A stretch of DNA of 64,000 nucleotides. It comes from Bacteroidota bacterium. GTDB lineage: Bacteria; Bacteroidota; Bacteroidia; Sphingobacteriales; Sphingobacteriaceae. Of the stretch, positions 19,478 through 28,100 are shown one piece after another. The position numbers were made by a program, and so were the translations under genes. Every line of letters begins with the position of its first letter. Position 1 is the stretch's first letter. Under the pieces are notes generated by a model that saw only the letters and a program-made list of their open reading frames with translations, had not been told where the DNA came from and ran no database searches. The stretch covers positions 1 to 64,000 of the forward strand of contig JABDCF010000006.1 in the NCBI GenBank assembly GCA_013288235.1, read 5' to 3'.

Positions 19478-19612
19478 TTAAAAAAATAATATCTTTAAAA
19501 ACCAAACGAAAATACCTGCAAAAGCAAGGATAATGGCCGCAGTGAGACATCGCTTTTGTAATGTGCTTAAATCTTTAAAAGGGTCGTTTGCTTTTTTATG
19601 TTCAATTTTCAT
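19478..19612 (-). CDS. 44-residue single-pass membrane protein in the exopolysaccharide operon
   Basis: A short frame of 44 codons in the gap between wzc and wzy, on the operon strand. It begins MKIEHKKANDPFKDLSTLQK, a charged cytosolic segment, followed by one hydrophobic helix (AAIILAFAGIFVWFLKILFF) that reaches the C-terminus. Stop at 19478, 19 bp before the wzy-like ATG; start 55 bp after wzc stop. Coding is supported by position, strand and a clear amphipathic-plus-TM layout; there is no homologue I can name. It could be an accessory subunit of the Wzc/Wzy machinery (speculative). Confidence 0.6.
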   Translation of the reverse strand: MKIEHKKANDPFKDLSTLQKRCLTAAIILAFAGIFVWFLKILFF

Positions 19613-19667
19613 CGCTGCAATAATCAAAATAAGTAAAATGAACTATCCGGGCAACCCGATCACTGGT

Positions 19668-21830
19668 TTAATTTCTTGGTTTTTTTGAATGATTATGTAC
19701 GATAGCTTTATTTAAAACCCACCCTGCAAATTTAGTATTAAGATGTTTAAGGTAATCAATATATTGGCCGTGCGACCTTGAAATACTTTTGTTTGCCTCG
19801 AAAACCGCTATTGTTTTATTTGTAAATAATATCCACTCTTTTGATTTATTTAATGAATCGAGCGGCGGCAGGTCAATCAATATGATATCGTACCTTGATT
19901 TTAACTCATTTATCTCGTTTTGAATATGCCTTTCGTCATTGATCTCCAGTAAGGAAACATCACCACCCCTGTTACCCAAAACACTTATGGCACTGGTGTC
20001 CCTTTCAATGTATGAGCTGCTCCTGAAATAGTCTTCAATAAATAGTTTTGGCTGTATTATTTTACTTAAAGTAGGATTGTTAAAATTGCCATCTATCAAT
20101 AAAACTTTTTTATTAATTGCCGAATATGAGTAGGCCAGGCTAGTCGCCAGCAGCGTTTTACCTTCGCCTTCGCCAAGGCTCGTGATGCCCAGAATTTTCT
20201 CGCCCTTAAGTTCCTGGTCAATTTCAAACCTTACTGAACGAAGCAACTCTTTAAACTGCTTCATCTTTTGCCTGTTTTCAACGTCCCAAAGTTTTCGCAG
20301 GTCGGGCTTTGGGCCGTGTATCAAATTTAACGAGCCAAGTAACGGTAATTGAGTTTTGTTAACCAGGTCGGTGGGCTCTTTTATATTATCATCAAGGTAA
20401 TAAAGTATAAACAGCACCAAAATGCAAATAACAAAGCTCACAATGCCGCTAAGTACTATCAGGAGCGCTTTTTTTGATGGTTCGGCAACATCAGGCGTGG
20501 CAGGTTCTACCTGCATCAGCTTTATCGAAAAATTTGATTGAAGGTTTATCGCGTTATATTGCTTTAAAACGTCTAAATACTCCTGGCTTGCCACCGCAAC
20601 ATCAGATTCATAAGTTTTAACAGTTGCATCAAAAGGCACCAGCCTTTTAAACTTTGCATCCAAATCAGAAAGCTCTTTATCAATAGCCTGCACACTATAT
20701 TTTGCAAGGTCTCTTGATACCTCAAGCTCCAGCTTTTTAGCAACAAGGTTATCTTTATTTACGAGGGGGTTAGTAATGTACTTATCCGAGGTATTGTTAA
20801 TTTCGGCAGTAAGTTGCTTTTGCAGCGAATCGAGGACCGGTTTATATGTCGGGTTAAAACCGCTGTGAACATATTGTTCATTTAGTGTCCGCAGTTGGTC
20901 TTCAGTACTTGTAATTGCCTGGTTATACTGGCTCACTGTCGATTCGATATATTGCCTGTCTTTTGGGTTAAACTTGTCGTTTATTGATTTTACAGCGCCT
21001 TCATAAGATGCAATGGTCCTTTGGGCTTCAAGTTTTTTATCCTTGTAAGTCAGTATTTGTGCATCGATGTCTTTTGCCTGGTCTTCAAGGTTTAAAATTC
21101 CATTTTTTATCTTGTATTGCTGTAGCGAATCCTTTTTCTCGCTCAATGCGTTTCGTTTTTGATCCAGTAATTTGGATAAGAAATCTATCGCATTTGATTC
21201 GTTTTGTTTAACGTTTACTGTATAATAATCCAGAAATTCCTTACAAATGGTATTTACAACAAAAGCTGACAATTGCGGGTTTTCGGAAGAATAGGTTATC
21301 GTAATAAAGTCACTTTCTCCGTCGCGGTCAACAGACAGGTCTTTCCGTAACGAACGCTCGTCGTATTTCATCGAAATAAGCAGTTCGTTCAATCCGCTTT
21401 CATCTTTATTATACAGGGATAAGGGCTCGCTGTTTTGCAGTTTATATTTATAAACTAACAATGCGTGGTCAACCGCAGGTTGACTTAGGTTTTTGAACTG
21501 ATGGTTTAGCTTTCTGAAAGGAGTAGGGCTGCTCAGGTCGTGAATGATCAACTGGTAAGAAACATTATCAACCAGTTTTTTCAGCTTAATGATCTCCGTA
21601 AGGTTGCTAAACTCGCGTGTGATCTCATCCTGCTGGGCGTTGGGCGTGTTGTCTTTATCTAAAAGGTGCCTTGATGCATCAACAATGCCTGTAGCAATCT
21701 GCGTGTTTGAAACATATTCACCCGGTAGGTTTTTGACAAGGAAGTACGAGGCAATCACCGTTGCCAAAACAACGAGGATTATTATATATTTATATTTGCC
21801 TAAAAGAGAAAAATAAGACGATACTTCCAT
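19668..21830 (-). CDS. Wzc-type polysaccharide co-polymerase / BY-kinase
   Basis: 720 residues. Wzz domain with TM1 at about 14-32, a long periplasmic coiled coil (residues about 200-420), TM2 near 455-475 after VEPATPDVAEPSKKA, then a cytoplasmic P-loop kinase domain: Walker A SLGEGEGKT, Walker A' VLLIDGNFNNPT (an Asn where BY-kinases usually have Asp) and Walker B YDIILIDLPPLDS. The C-terminus (GWVLNKAIVHNHSKKPRN) carries no tyrosine cluster, unlike E. coli Wzc, so autophosphorylation may differ or be absent. Controls chain length and export of the polysaccharide. 3 bp separate it from the TolC-like gene upstream. Confidence 0.9.
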   Translation of the reverse strand: MEVSSYFSLLGKYKYIIILVVLATVIASYFLVKNLPGEYVSNTQIATGIVDASRHLLDKDNTPNAQQDEITREFSNLTEIIKLKKLVDNVSYQLIIHDLSSPTPFRKLNHQFKNLSQPAVDHALLVYKYKLQNSEPLSLYNKDESGLNELLISMKYDERSLRKDLSVDRDGESDFITITYSSENPQLSAFVVNTICKEFLDYYTVNVKQNESNAIDFLSKLLDQKRNALSEKKDSLQQYKIKNGILNLEDQAKDIDAQILTYKDKKLEAQRTIASYEGAVKSINDKFNPKDRQYIESTVSQYNQAITSTEDQLRTLNEQYVHSGFNPTYKPVLDSLQKQLTAEINNTSDKYITNPLVNKDNLVAKKLELEVSRDLAKYSVQAIDKELSDLDAKFKRLVPFDATVKTYESDVAVASQEYLDVLKQYNAINLQSNFSIKLMQVEPATPDVAEPSKKALLIVLSGIVSFVICILVLFILYYLDDNIKEPTDLVNKTQLPLLGSLNLIHGPKPDLRKLWDVENRQKMKQFKELLRSVRFEIDQELKGEKILGITSLGEGEGKTLLATSLAYSYSAINKKVLLIDGNFNNPTLSKIIQPKLFIEDYFRSSSYIERDTSAISVLGNRGGDVSLLEINDERHIQNEINELKSRYDIILIDLPPLDSLNKSKEWILFTNKTIAVFEANKSISRSHGQYIDYLKHLNTKFAGWVLNKAIVHNHSKKPRN

Positions 21831-21833
21831 TAT

Positions 21834-22520
21834 TTATTTTATGCTTTCCAGCTTGGCCCCCAAAAGCTCTTCAAGATTGGTTTTAGCAGTAAATACAGCC
21901 AGTTCGGCCTGTAGCCTGAATGAATTTTGATTATAAAGGTTTGTTAACGCTTCATTGTAAACAGTGAACGTAGTTTCGCCTCTTTCAAATGTATGTTTCA
22001 ACTGATTTACAGCCGTTGTTGCATCCTGTGTGGCATTTACCTTATTGCGTAAATCTGCCTGTGCTTCTATGTAAGCAAAGTAAAAGCGTTTTACATTTGC
22101 CTCAATCGTTAAAAAATATTGTTCTTGCTGCTCTTCGGCAACTTTAACCGCTTCTCTGGCATTGTGTACTGTGTATGGCCTTTCGAAAAGCGAACCCAAA
22201 CTTACTGAAGCCACCAATTGTAGCCCGTTAAAAATTATGGGGTTTGTTGCACTTGTTGTATTGGGGCCCTGCGGGCTGTAAATATACGATGCACTAAAAG
22301 CATCGAGCCAGGTAAAACTAACCTGGTGAAAAGTGCCCCTGGCGATATTGATTTGATCTTGCAGTATTTTAACTTGCGGATAGTTCTTTTTAGCCGTAGC
22401 GATCAATTTTTCAAGGTAAGGGTATGACAGGTCCTGGAACATGGTTTCCTGTGCATGAATATTAGCGGCAAAAGTTAAAATAAATAATGCGAGGCAAATA
22501 GTTCTAAATTTATTATTCAT
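21834..22520 (-). CDS. Half-length TolC-like outer membrane protein
   Basis: 228 residues with signal peptide (AANIHAQ). It contains one of the two TolC/OEP repeats: helix LEKLIATAKKNYPQVKILQDQINIARG, a strand region SASYIYSPQG and VASVSLGSLFERP, then long helices with AREAVKVAEEQQEQYF and NLYNQNSFRLQAELAVFTAKTNLEELLG. Full TolC proteins are about 430-500 residues, so this is half-size and would need to oligomerise differently. No frameshift is visible and both flanking genes are tightly packed (6 and 3 bp), so it looks like a genuine short form, perhaps the export channel or an assembly factor. Confidence 0.75.
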   Translation of the reverse strand: MNNKFRTICLALFILTFAANIHAQETMFQDLSYPYLEKLIATAKKNYPQVKILQDQINIARGTFHQVSFTWLDAFSASYIYSPQGPNTTSATNPIIFNGLQLVASVSLGSLFERPYTVHNAREAVKVAEEQQEQYFLTIEANVKRFYFAYIEAQADLRNKVNATQDATTAVNQLKHTFERGETTFTVYNEALTNLYNQNSFRLQAELAVFTAKTNLEELLGAKLESIK

Positions 22521-22526
22521 CTGTTT

Positions 22527-23615
22527 TTAAACTTTTTCTTTCTGAAAAACAGCCGGCACAGTCCTTACCAGGATCTTCATATCAAGCCAAAAAGAATAGT
22601 TTTGAGCATAAAAGTTATCTAATTTTTTCCTTTCACGCTCCGACATATCTAATTTTCCACGTTTAGTTATCTGCCACAAACCTGTTAGCCCTGCAGGCCC
22701 TAAAAACCGCATCGACCACTCATTGGAAGTTAACATTTCAGCTTCATAAACGGGCAACGGCCTGTTACCAACTAATGACATATCTCCCCAAAGAATATTG
22801 AATAGTTGAGGGAGTTCGTCTAGGCTCGAATTTCGCAAAAATTTGCCGAGTTTAGTAACACGGGGGTCGTCTTTAATTTTAACAAATGCGGCTTTTGTGC
22901 CCCCATCCTCATTTGAATACTGATTTTGTGTGGATAACTCAAGTAGTAATTTATCAGCATCGATGCGCATCGACCTGAATTTGTAAAAATCAAACACTTT
23001 ATAACCTGTCCCAACGCGTTTGCTTTTGTAAATTACCGGCCCTTTTGAATTTAATTTTATCGCAATTACAATAGCGAGCATTATCGGCGAAAGAATTAAA
23101 AGCATAGCGCCCGATACAAAAAGATCGATAAGCCGTTTGCCAAACGGCATAGTGTATTTTATATCAACCTCCTGCGAAATGTCGGTCAATTTAGGCTTGA
23201 TCAATTTAAACTTTACAAGGAAATTTAACCGCTCGCGCAGGTCGGACATTGAAAAAGGATAGATATAAAAATCATGCACTTTTAGCCGCATGGCATTTAA
23301 TTTTAATCCTTTGTCATTTGACAGCGATATAAGCACAATAATAACGCCGTTAAATAAAAAGTTGCTTTTTAGCCGCTCTACCAGGGCAAAGCATTCTCCA
23401 TTTTCATCAACTTCTGCTAAAATTATTTCGGGGATGGTTAATATCGACTGGTTACCCAAATATTCTTCAAGCTGCACCAGCGAATTATTAAAAAAAATGT
23501 TAAAATAAGTATTGAGTTCGCCGGCTACTAAATCTTTTAATTCTAATCCGGCATACGCGATCCTGGTGTGCGAAGCTGCATTTTCATTCCATTCAGTTGC
23601 TATGGGTTGCGTCAT
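22527..23615 (-). CDS. Pseudo-receiver fused to undecaprenyl-phosphate sugar transferase
   Basis: 362 residues. Residues about 15-150 look like a degenerate receiver (IPEIILAEVDENG at the acceptor position, FNGVIIVLISLS, HDFYIYPFSMSDLRERL), then a membrane helix at about 170-190 (GKRLIDLFVSGAMLLILSPIMLAIV) and a bacterial sugar transferase domain: KRVG, FDFYKFRSMRIDAD, DDPRVTKLGKFLRNSSLDELPQLFNILWGDMSLVGNRP and PAGLTGLWQ. It starts repeat-unit synthesis on undecaprenyl phosphate. The usual phospho-accepting DxxMP is missing from the receiver-like part. Its start overlaps the 3' end of the upstream receiver gene by 23 bp, which suggests the two work together. Confidence 0.88.
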   Translation of the reverse strand: MTQPIATEWNENAASHTRIAYAGLELKDLVAGELNTYFNIFFNNSLVQLEEYLGNQSILTIPEIILAEVDENGECFALVERLKSNFLFNGVIIVLISLSNDKGLKLNAMRLKVHDFYIYPFSMSDLRERLNFLVKFKLIKPKLTDISQEVDIKYTMPFGKRLIDLFVSGAMLLILSPIMLAIVIAIKLNSKGPVIYKSKRVGTGYKVFDFYKFRSMRIDADKLLLELSTQNQYSNEDGGTKAAFVKIKDDPRVTKLGKFLRNSSLDELPQLFNILWGDMSLVGNRPLPVYEAEMLTSNEWSMRFLGPAGLTGLWQITKRGKLDMSERERKKLDNFYAQNYSFWLDMKILVRTVPAVFQKEKV

Positions 23616-23982
23616 AAATGTTTAGTACTTGTATTATGGCTGATTTTAATGAAGTGGGATTAAATGGTTTTGGCATATAAGCATCAACTTGAAAAGGCAT
23701 GTTGCTAACCTGTTCATCCAAATCATGGGCGGCCGAAAGCATAATTATGGGAATATCGCGAAAAAGGCCGCTGATCTTTACATTCTTAATGAATGACTGC
23801 CCGTCAAAATAAGGCATTTGAAGGTCAGAAATTATCAATTCGGGGATATTACCATCTTCGAGCCATGAAAAAGCATCGATACCATTGTTTCTAACAACTA
23901 TTTCATATTCTTTTGAAAGAATAAAATTTAACAGCTTTAAAATGCTCAGGTCATCGTCAACAATCAGTATTTTTTTTTTCAT
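23593..23982 (-). CDS. Stand-alone response regulator receiver
   Basis: 129 residues, only a receiver domain: acidic pocket D9-D11 (ILIVDDDLS), phospho-acceptor D53 (IISDLQMPYFDGQ), Thr/Ser site MLSAAHD and Lys in MPKPFNP. No output domain. First gene of the exopolysaccharide operon, overlapping by 23 bp with the gene for the pseudo-receiver/sugar-transferase fusion. It may control the onset of polysaccharide synthesis by protein contact; a cognate kinase is not in the window near it. Confidence 0.9.
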   Translation of the reverse strand: MKKKILIVDDDLSILKLLNFILSKEYEIVVRNNGIDAFSWLEDGNIPELIISDLQMPYFDGQSFIKNVKISGLFRDIPIIMLSAAHDLDEQVSNMPFQVDAYMPKPFNPTSLKSAIIQVLNIYDATHSN

Positions 23983-24271
23983 TTTCTGCCAATCCTGGTA
24001 TTGATTCCGGATTTGCCATGATTACGTATTTTTTCGGGAAAGGTTATAAAAAACTAAAATTGAACCCTTAATTTATTCCCAATAAAATATTGGTCTCGCT
24101 TTGCAGGGCAAATGATTTCTCCTTTCTTTTTTTTTCTAAAAATACTTTATTTTAATTAATAAAGTCATTTATTTAAGAAATTTTGTGATAAAGACAAAAG
24201 ATAACAGAAAATAAATACACGCCGGCCTGTTGCGGTATTATAATAATATTATTATGTAAAATAAATATTTT
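23983..24271 (-). other. AT-rich leader of the exopolysaccharide operon
   Basis: 289 bp without a credible gene, very A/T rich, with homopolymer runs and a palindrome TAATAATATTATTA (24239-24252). The promoter of the leftward exopolysaccharide operon must lie here, but I see no clear TTTG/TAnnTTTG pair on the minus strand. Confidence 0.5.
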
Positions 24272-25015
24272 TTAAAAATAAATATCCCAAAACCTTGCCA
24301 AACCCATTTTCGGGTTGCTTGCTACGCTTGCTAAATATTGTCCGTTTATTTTAAACGTACTTACTAACCAGTCGTTAGTCGAGGATATGATATCGCTGTC
24401 AGCAAAATGATCGCCATCAAGGCAGGGGATTAATTTTAGGTCTTCATCCAGCCCCTTGCCGGTAGCTTTTGTCAATGCCTCTTTGCGGGTCCAAAGCATA
24501 AAAAAACGCTCAATTGACGAGGCCTGATTTATGTAGGTTATCTCTTTGTTACTAAAATTATCCTGCAACACATCCTTATAACCGTAACTGTTGTTTATAA
24601 ACTCAGTATCAGCGCCAATTTCCGAATTCGAAACGGCAAGCAATATCCAATCGCCGGAGTGTGAGAGGTTATAACAGAGGGTGTTGCCTGCATTGCTTTT
24701 TATATAAGGTTTTTTATTGGGCCCGACCTCAAACTCAACCGCCGAAGGTTGCAGGTTTAAATACTTTCCTAAAATATTTCTGAGGGCGCCGCGGCTAACG
24801 ATAAACCTGTTTTTGTCGCGGATATGAAAATACCTGTTGGCCCTGGCAATTTCGTCAGGGTGCATTATTGTTAAAAAGGTATTGAGAAAAGATAGGTTTG
24901 AAGTAATGTTGATCCTCCAGATATCCACATGGTTGCCCATAGCATAATCACAGCCGGAACCGCTTACCCAGTCTATATTATTTAAATACTGATTGTGAAT
25001 TTTAATAGCAGGCAT
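24272..25015 (-). CDS. Sfp-type 4'-phosphopantetheinyl transferase
   Basis: 247 residues. Key motifs are RFIVSRGALRNILGKYL, NKKPYIKS (CoA-binding), CYNLSHSGDWILLAVS, GADTEFI (Mg-binding Asp/Glu; Sfp has GIDIE) and FMLWTRKEALTKATGKGL (W-x-x-KEA). Length is normal for Sfp-type enzymes, which load the phosphopantetheine arm onto carrier domains of NRPS and PKS. It lies 98 bp behind the NRPS gene in the same direction, so it most likely activates the three carrier domains of this cluster. A second, AcpS-like enzyme at 43310-43720 belongs to another cassette. Confidence 0.93.
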   Translation of the reverse strand: MPAIKIHNQYLNNIDWVSGSGCDYAMGNHVDIWRINITSNLSFLNTFLTIMHPDEIARANRYFHIRDKNRFIVSRGALRNILGKYLNLQPSAVEFEVGPNKKPYIKSNAGNTLCYNLSHSGDWILLAVSNSEIGADTEFINNSYGYKDVLQDNFSNKEITYINQASSIERFFMLWTRKEALTKATGKGLDEDLKLIPCLDGDHFADSDIISSTNDWLVSTFKINGQYLASVASNPKMGLARFWDIYF

Positions 25016-25017
25016 TT

Positions 25018-25108
25018 TAAGTCGAAAGTCTGAAGTCTAAAGTCTTAAGTCCATGAAGAAATCAAAAAATAAACTTTTCGACTCAAGACTTAGACTTAAA
25101 ACTTTCGG
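25018..25108. repeat. Inverted repeat of the 'GAAGTC' family
   Basis: AAGTCGAAAGTCTGAAGTCT on the left (from 25019) pairs with AGACTTAGACTTAAAACTTTCG on the right. It fills the gap between the NRPS and PPTase genes and may fold as an RNA hairpin in the transcript. Same family as the element at 15881-15995. Confidence 0.7.
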
Positions 25109-25113
25109 CTAAA

Positions 25114-28100
25114 TTACTTATTCACCGCCTCATCAAGGCATTTTTGCAATATATTGGCAAATATCTTATCGTTCGGGGCTTTGAATATGGTATTATGTTC
25201 TCCGGGGATATTATGAATATTTACACCTTTAAGTGCATAAGGTTTCCATCCAAGATGCTGGGCCTCATCAAGATAAAAAGTTTGATTCTCTGCCCGGAAT
25301 ACTTCTACCGTAATATTATATGGTTTTAGTACGTAATGTTTCTCGGCATATTCATTCATTTCATCAACTTTATTGGAATATCCGAAAATACCGGCCCTGG
25401 TTTGATTTTTACCATATTTTAGTTTCCAGTAAGCCCTGATGATCCGACGTTTTATGTTGGTACTACGTTCAACAATGGTATATTTAAAACCATTGGAGAA
25501 AGTGAATGTATATAACACACGTTTAATAAAAAACCTTCCCCTTTTATACAGCCTGATCAGCGTTGGGTCGTTATATGGCGAACGGTAGGCATAAGTATCA
25601 AACATGGCCAGCATTTTTACCTCCTTGCCCAATGCCTCAAACTGTCGTGCCATTTCAAAGGCAATTATGCCGCCAAAGGAATAGCCAGCGAGTGCATAAG
25701 GGCCCGTAGGGTTTTGCTCCATTATAGCTCCTATATAATAAGCGGCAATATCTTCAATATTATTTAACGGCTCATCAATGCCGTTAAGGCCTTTCGCCTG
25801 TAAGCCATATACCGGCTGGTCTGCATGAAGGCCCATTGCCAGTGTATTGAACAGCAATACATTTAAACCTGCCCCATGAACCATATAAAGTGGCATTTTG
25901 CTGCCTTTAGGCTTTATCGGTACCAGCGAATCCCAGGTAATTGTTTTACCGCCAAGTTCAAGTGTGCGGGCAAGTTGTTCAACTGTTGACGACTCAAAAA
26001 GGGTGGCAAGCGGCAAACGTTTGCCTGTCTCTTTCTCTATCCTTGCCATTACCTGTACGGCAATAAGCGAGTGACCGCCTAATTCGAAAAAATTATCGTC
26101 TACACTAACTTTTTCAACGCCTAAATATTCTATCCAGATATCTGCCAGCAGTTTTTCAATGTCGGTTCGTGGCGCCAGGTACCTGTTACTTTCTTCGGTT
26201 AAAGATTCCCCGTATTTTGCCAACGCTTTTTTATCAACCTTCCCGTTGGGGGTTAATGGCATTTCGTCAACTATTATAAAATTATCAGGCACCATATAGT
26301 CAGGCAGCGAGCTTTTTAACCTGTCTTTCCAGTCAAGTGCCTGACTTGCTGTGTCTATGGTTTCATCATGATAATTAACAACTACAAAAGCCACCAGTTT
26401 ATCAACGCCTAATCTATCGGGTTTGGCAATTACAACGGCTTCTTTTATATTATTTTCTTTAGCAAGCTGAAATTCTATTTCACCAGTCTCAATACGATAA
26501 CCCCTTATTTTTACCTGTGCATCAATCCGGCCCAGGCATTCAATCTCACCATTGGCCATAAATTTGCCCAGATCGCCGGTGCGGTACATTTTGCTGCCGG
26601 TTTGTTTGGTAAAGGGGTCATCAATAAATTTTTCGGCAGTTAATTCGGGACGGTTTAAATAACCTTTGGCTACGCCATCACCGCCGATATAAATTTCGCC
26701 TGCTACACCCGGTACCAATGGGTTTCCATATTTATCAAGGATGTATATCGATGTGTTATTAACAGGCCTGCCAATAGAGATAACCGTATCGGCAGCAGTT
26801 AATTGTTTTACCGTTGACCATACTGTAGTTTCGGTAGGGCCGTATACATTCCACAAGGAAGATGCACGGCTTAAAAGCCTGTTAGCCAGTTCTTGCGGCA
26901 AAGCTTCGCCGCCGCAAATAACTTTTATTGGGGTTGATGCATCCCAACCGGCCTCAAGCATTATACGCCAGGTATAAGGCGTGGCCTGCATCATGGTCAC
27001 CTGTTCTTTTTTAATAATATCAAGTAAAACACGGCCGTCTTTTGCATCGGCTGTATCAGCAAGTATTATTTCGGCGCCGGTCAGCAGCGGAAGAAATAAC
27101 TCCAGTCCGGCAATATCAAAGCTTATGGTTGTTACGGCAAGCAATTTGTCTTCAGCAGTAATGCCTGGGGCATTTTGCATGCTGTAAAGAAAATTTACCA
27201 GGTTTTTATGCGTAATCTGCACGCCTTTTGGGTTGCCGGTTGACCCGGATGTATAAAGGATATAAACGAGGTCATCACCTCTGACATCGACCTCGGGCTC
27301 AATTATTGCATGCTGCTGCAGGGTTGCCCATTCGTCTTCAAGTATTAATTCCTTAGCGTTTGATTCATAGCGGCCTTTATACTTTGCCGAAGTTAATAAA
27401 ACTACCGCCTGCGAATCATCCAGCATGTAGTTGATGCGGTTAAGCGGGAAAATAGGGTCGAGCGGTATATAAACGGCGCCCGTTTTCACTATCGCCAATA
27501 TGGAAGTAACCATTTCGGCAGACCTGTCGAGTGAAAACCCGACTTTATCGCCTTTTTTTACACCATTTTTTATAAGTAATGCGGCAAGTTGGTTGGCATT
27601 TTCATTTAGCTGTTTATAAGTTATTTTTTGTTCGCCAAATGTTATTGCTGTTTTGTCAGGTGTTTGCGCCGCTCGTTCAGTAATTAATTTATGTATGGGT
27701 ATATGCATTGGATAGGGGTATTTTGTGTTATTCCAGGCATCTAATTGTATTTCTAACTCTTTCGCATTTATTAAAGGTATATTTTTAATTAATATTTCAG
27801 GTTCATTTACCAATTCACGCAGTAAAAATTCAAATCCGTCCATCATTTGTTTAATGGTTTCGGGTTTAAATAAGGCTGTATTATATGACCACTCCAGCGT
27901 CGGAGCTTCATCATGCCCTGCAATGTTTAAAAATAATTCAAAGTTTTCATATTCTCGAGGATTACTAATTAATTTATGCTGCAACCCGTAAAATTCAACG
28001 TCATCATCAAGCCCCATATCAATATTAAACATCACAGGTACCAATGGCACTCTTGAAGGGTCACGCGCGATGTTTAATTTTTTTAATAAGCTACCAAAAG

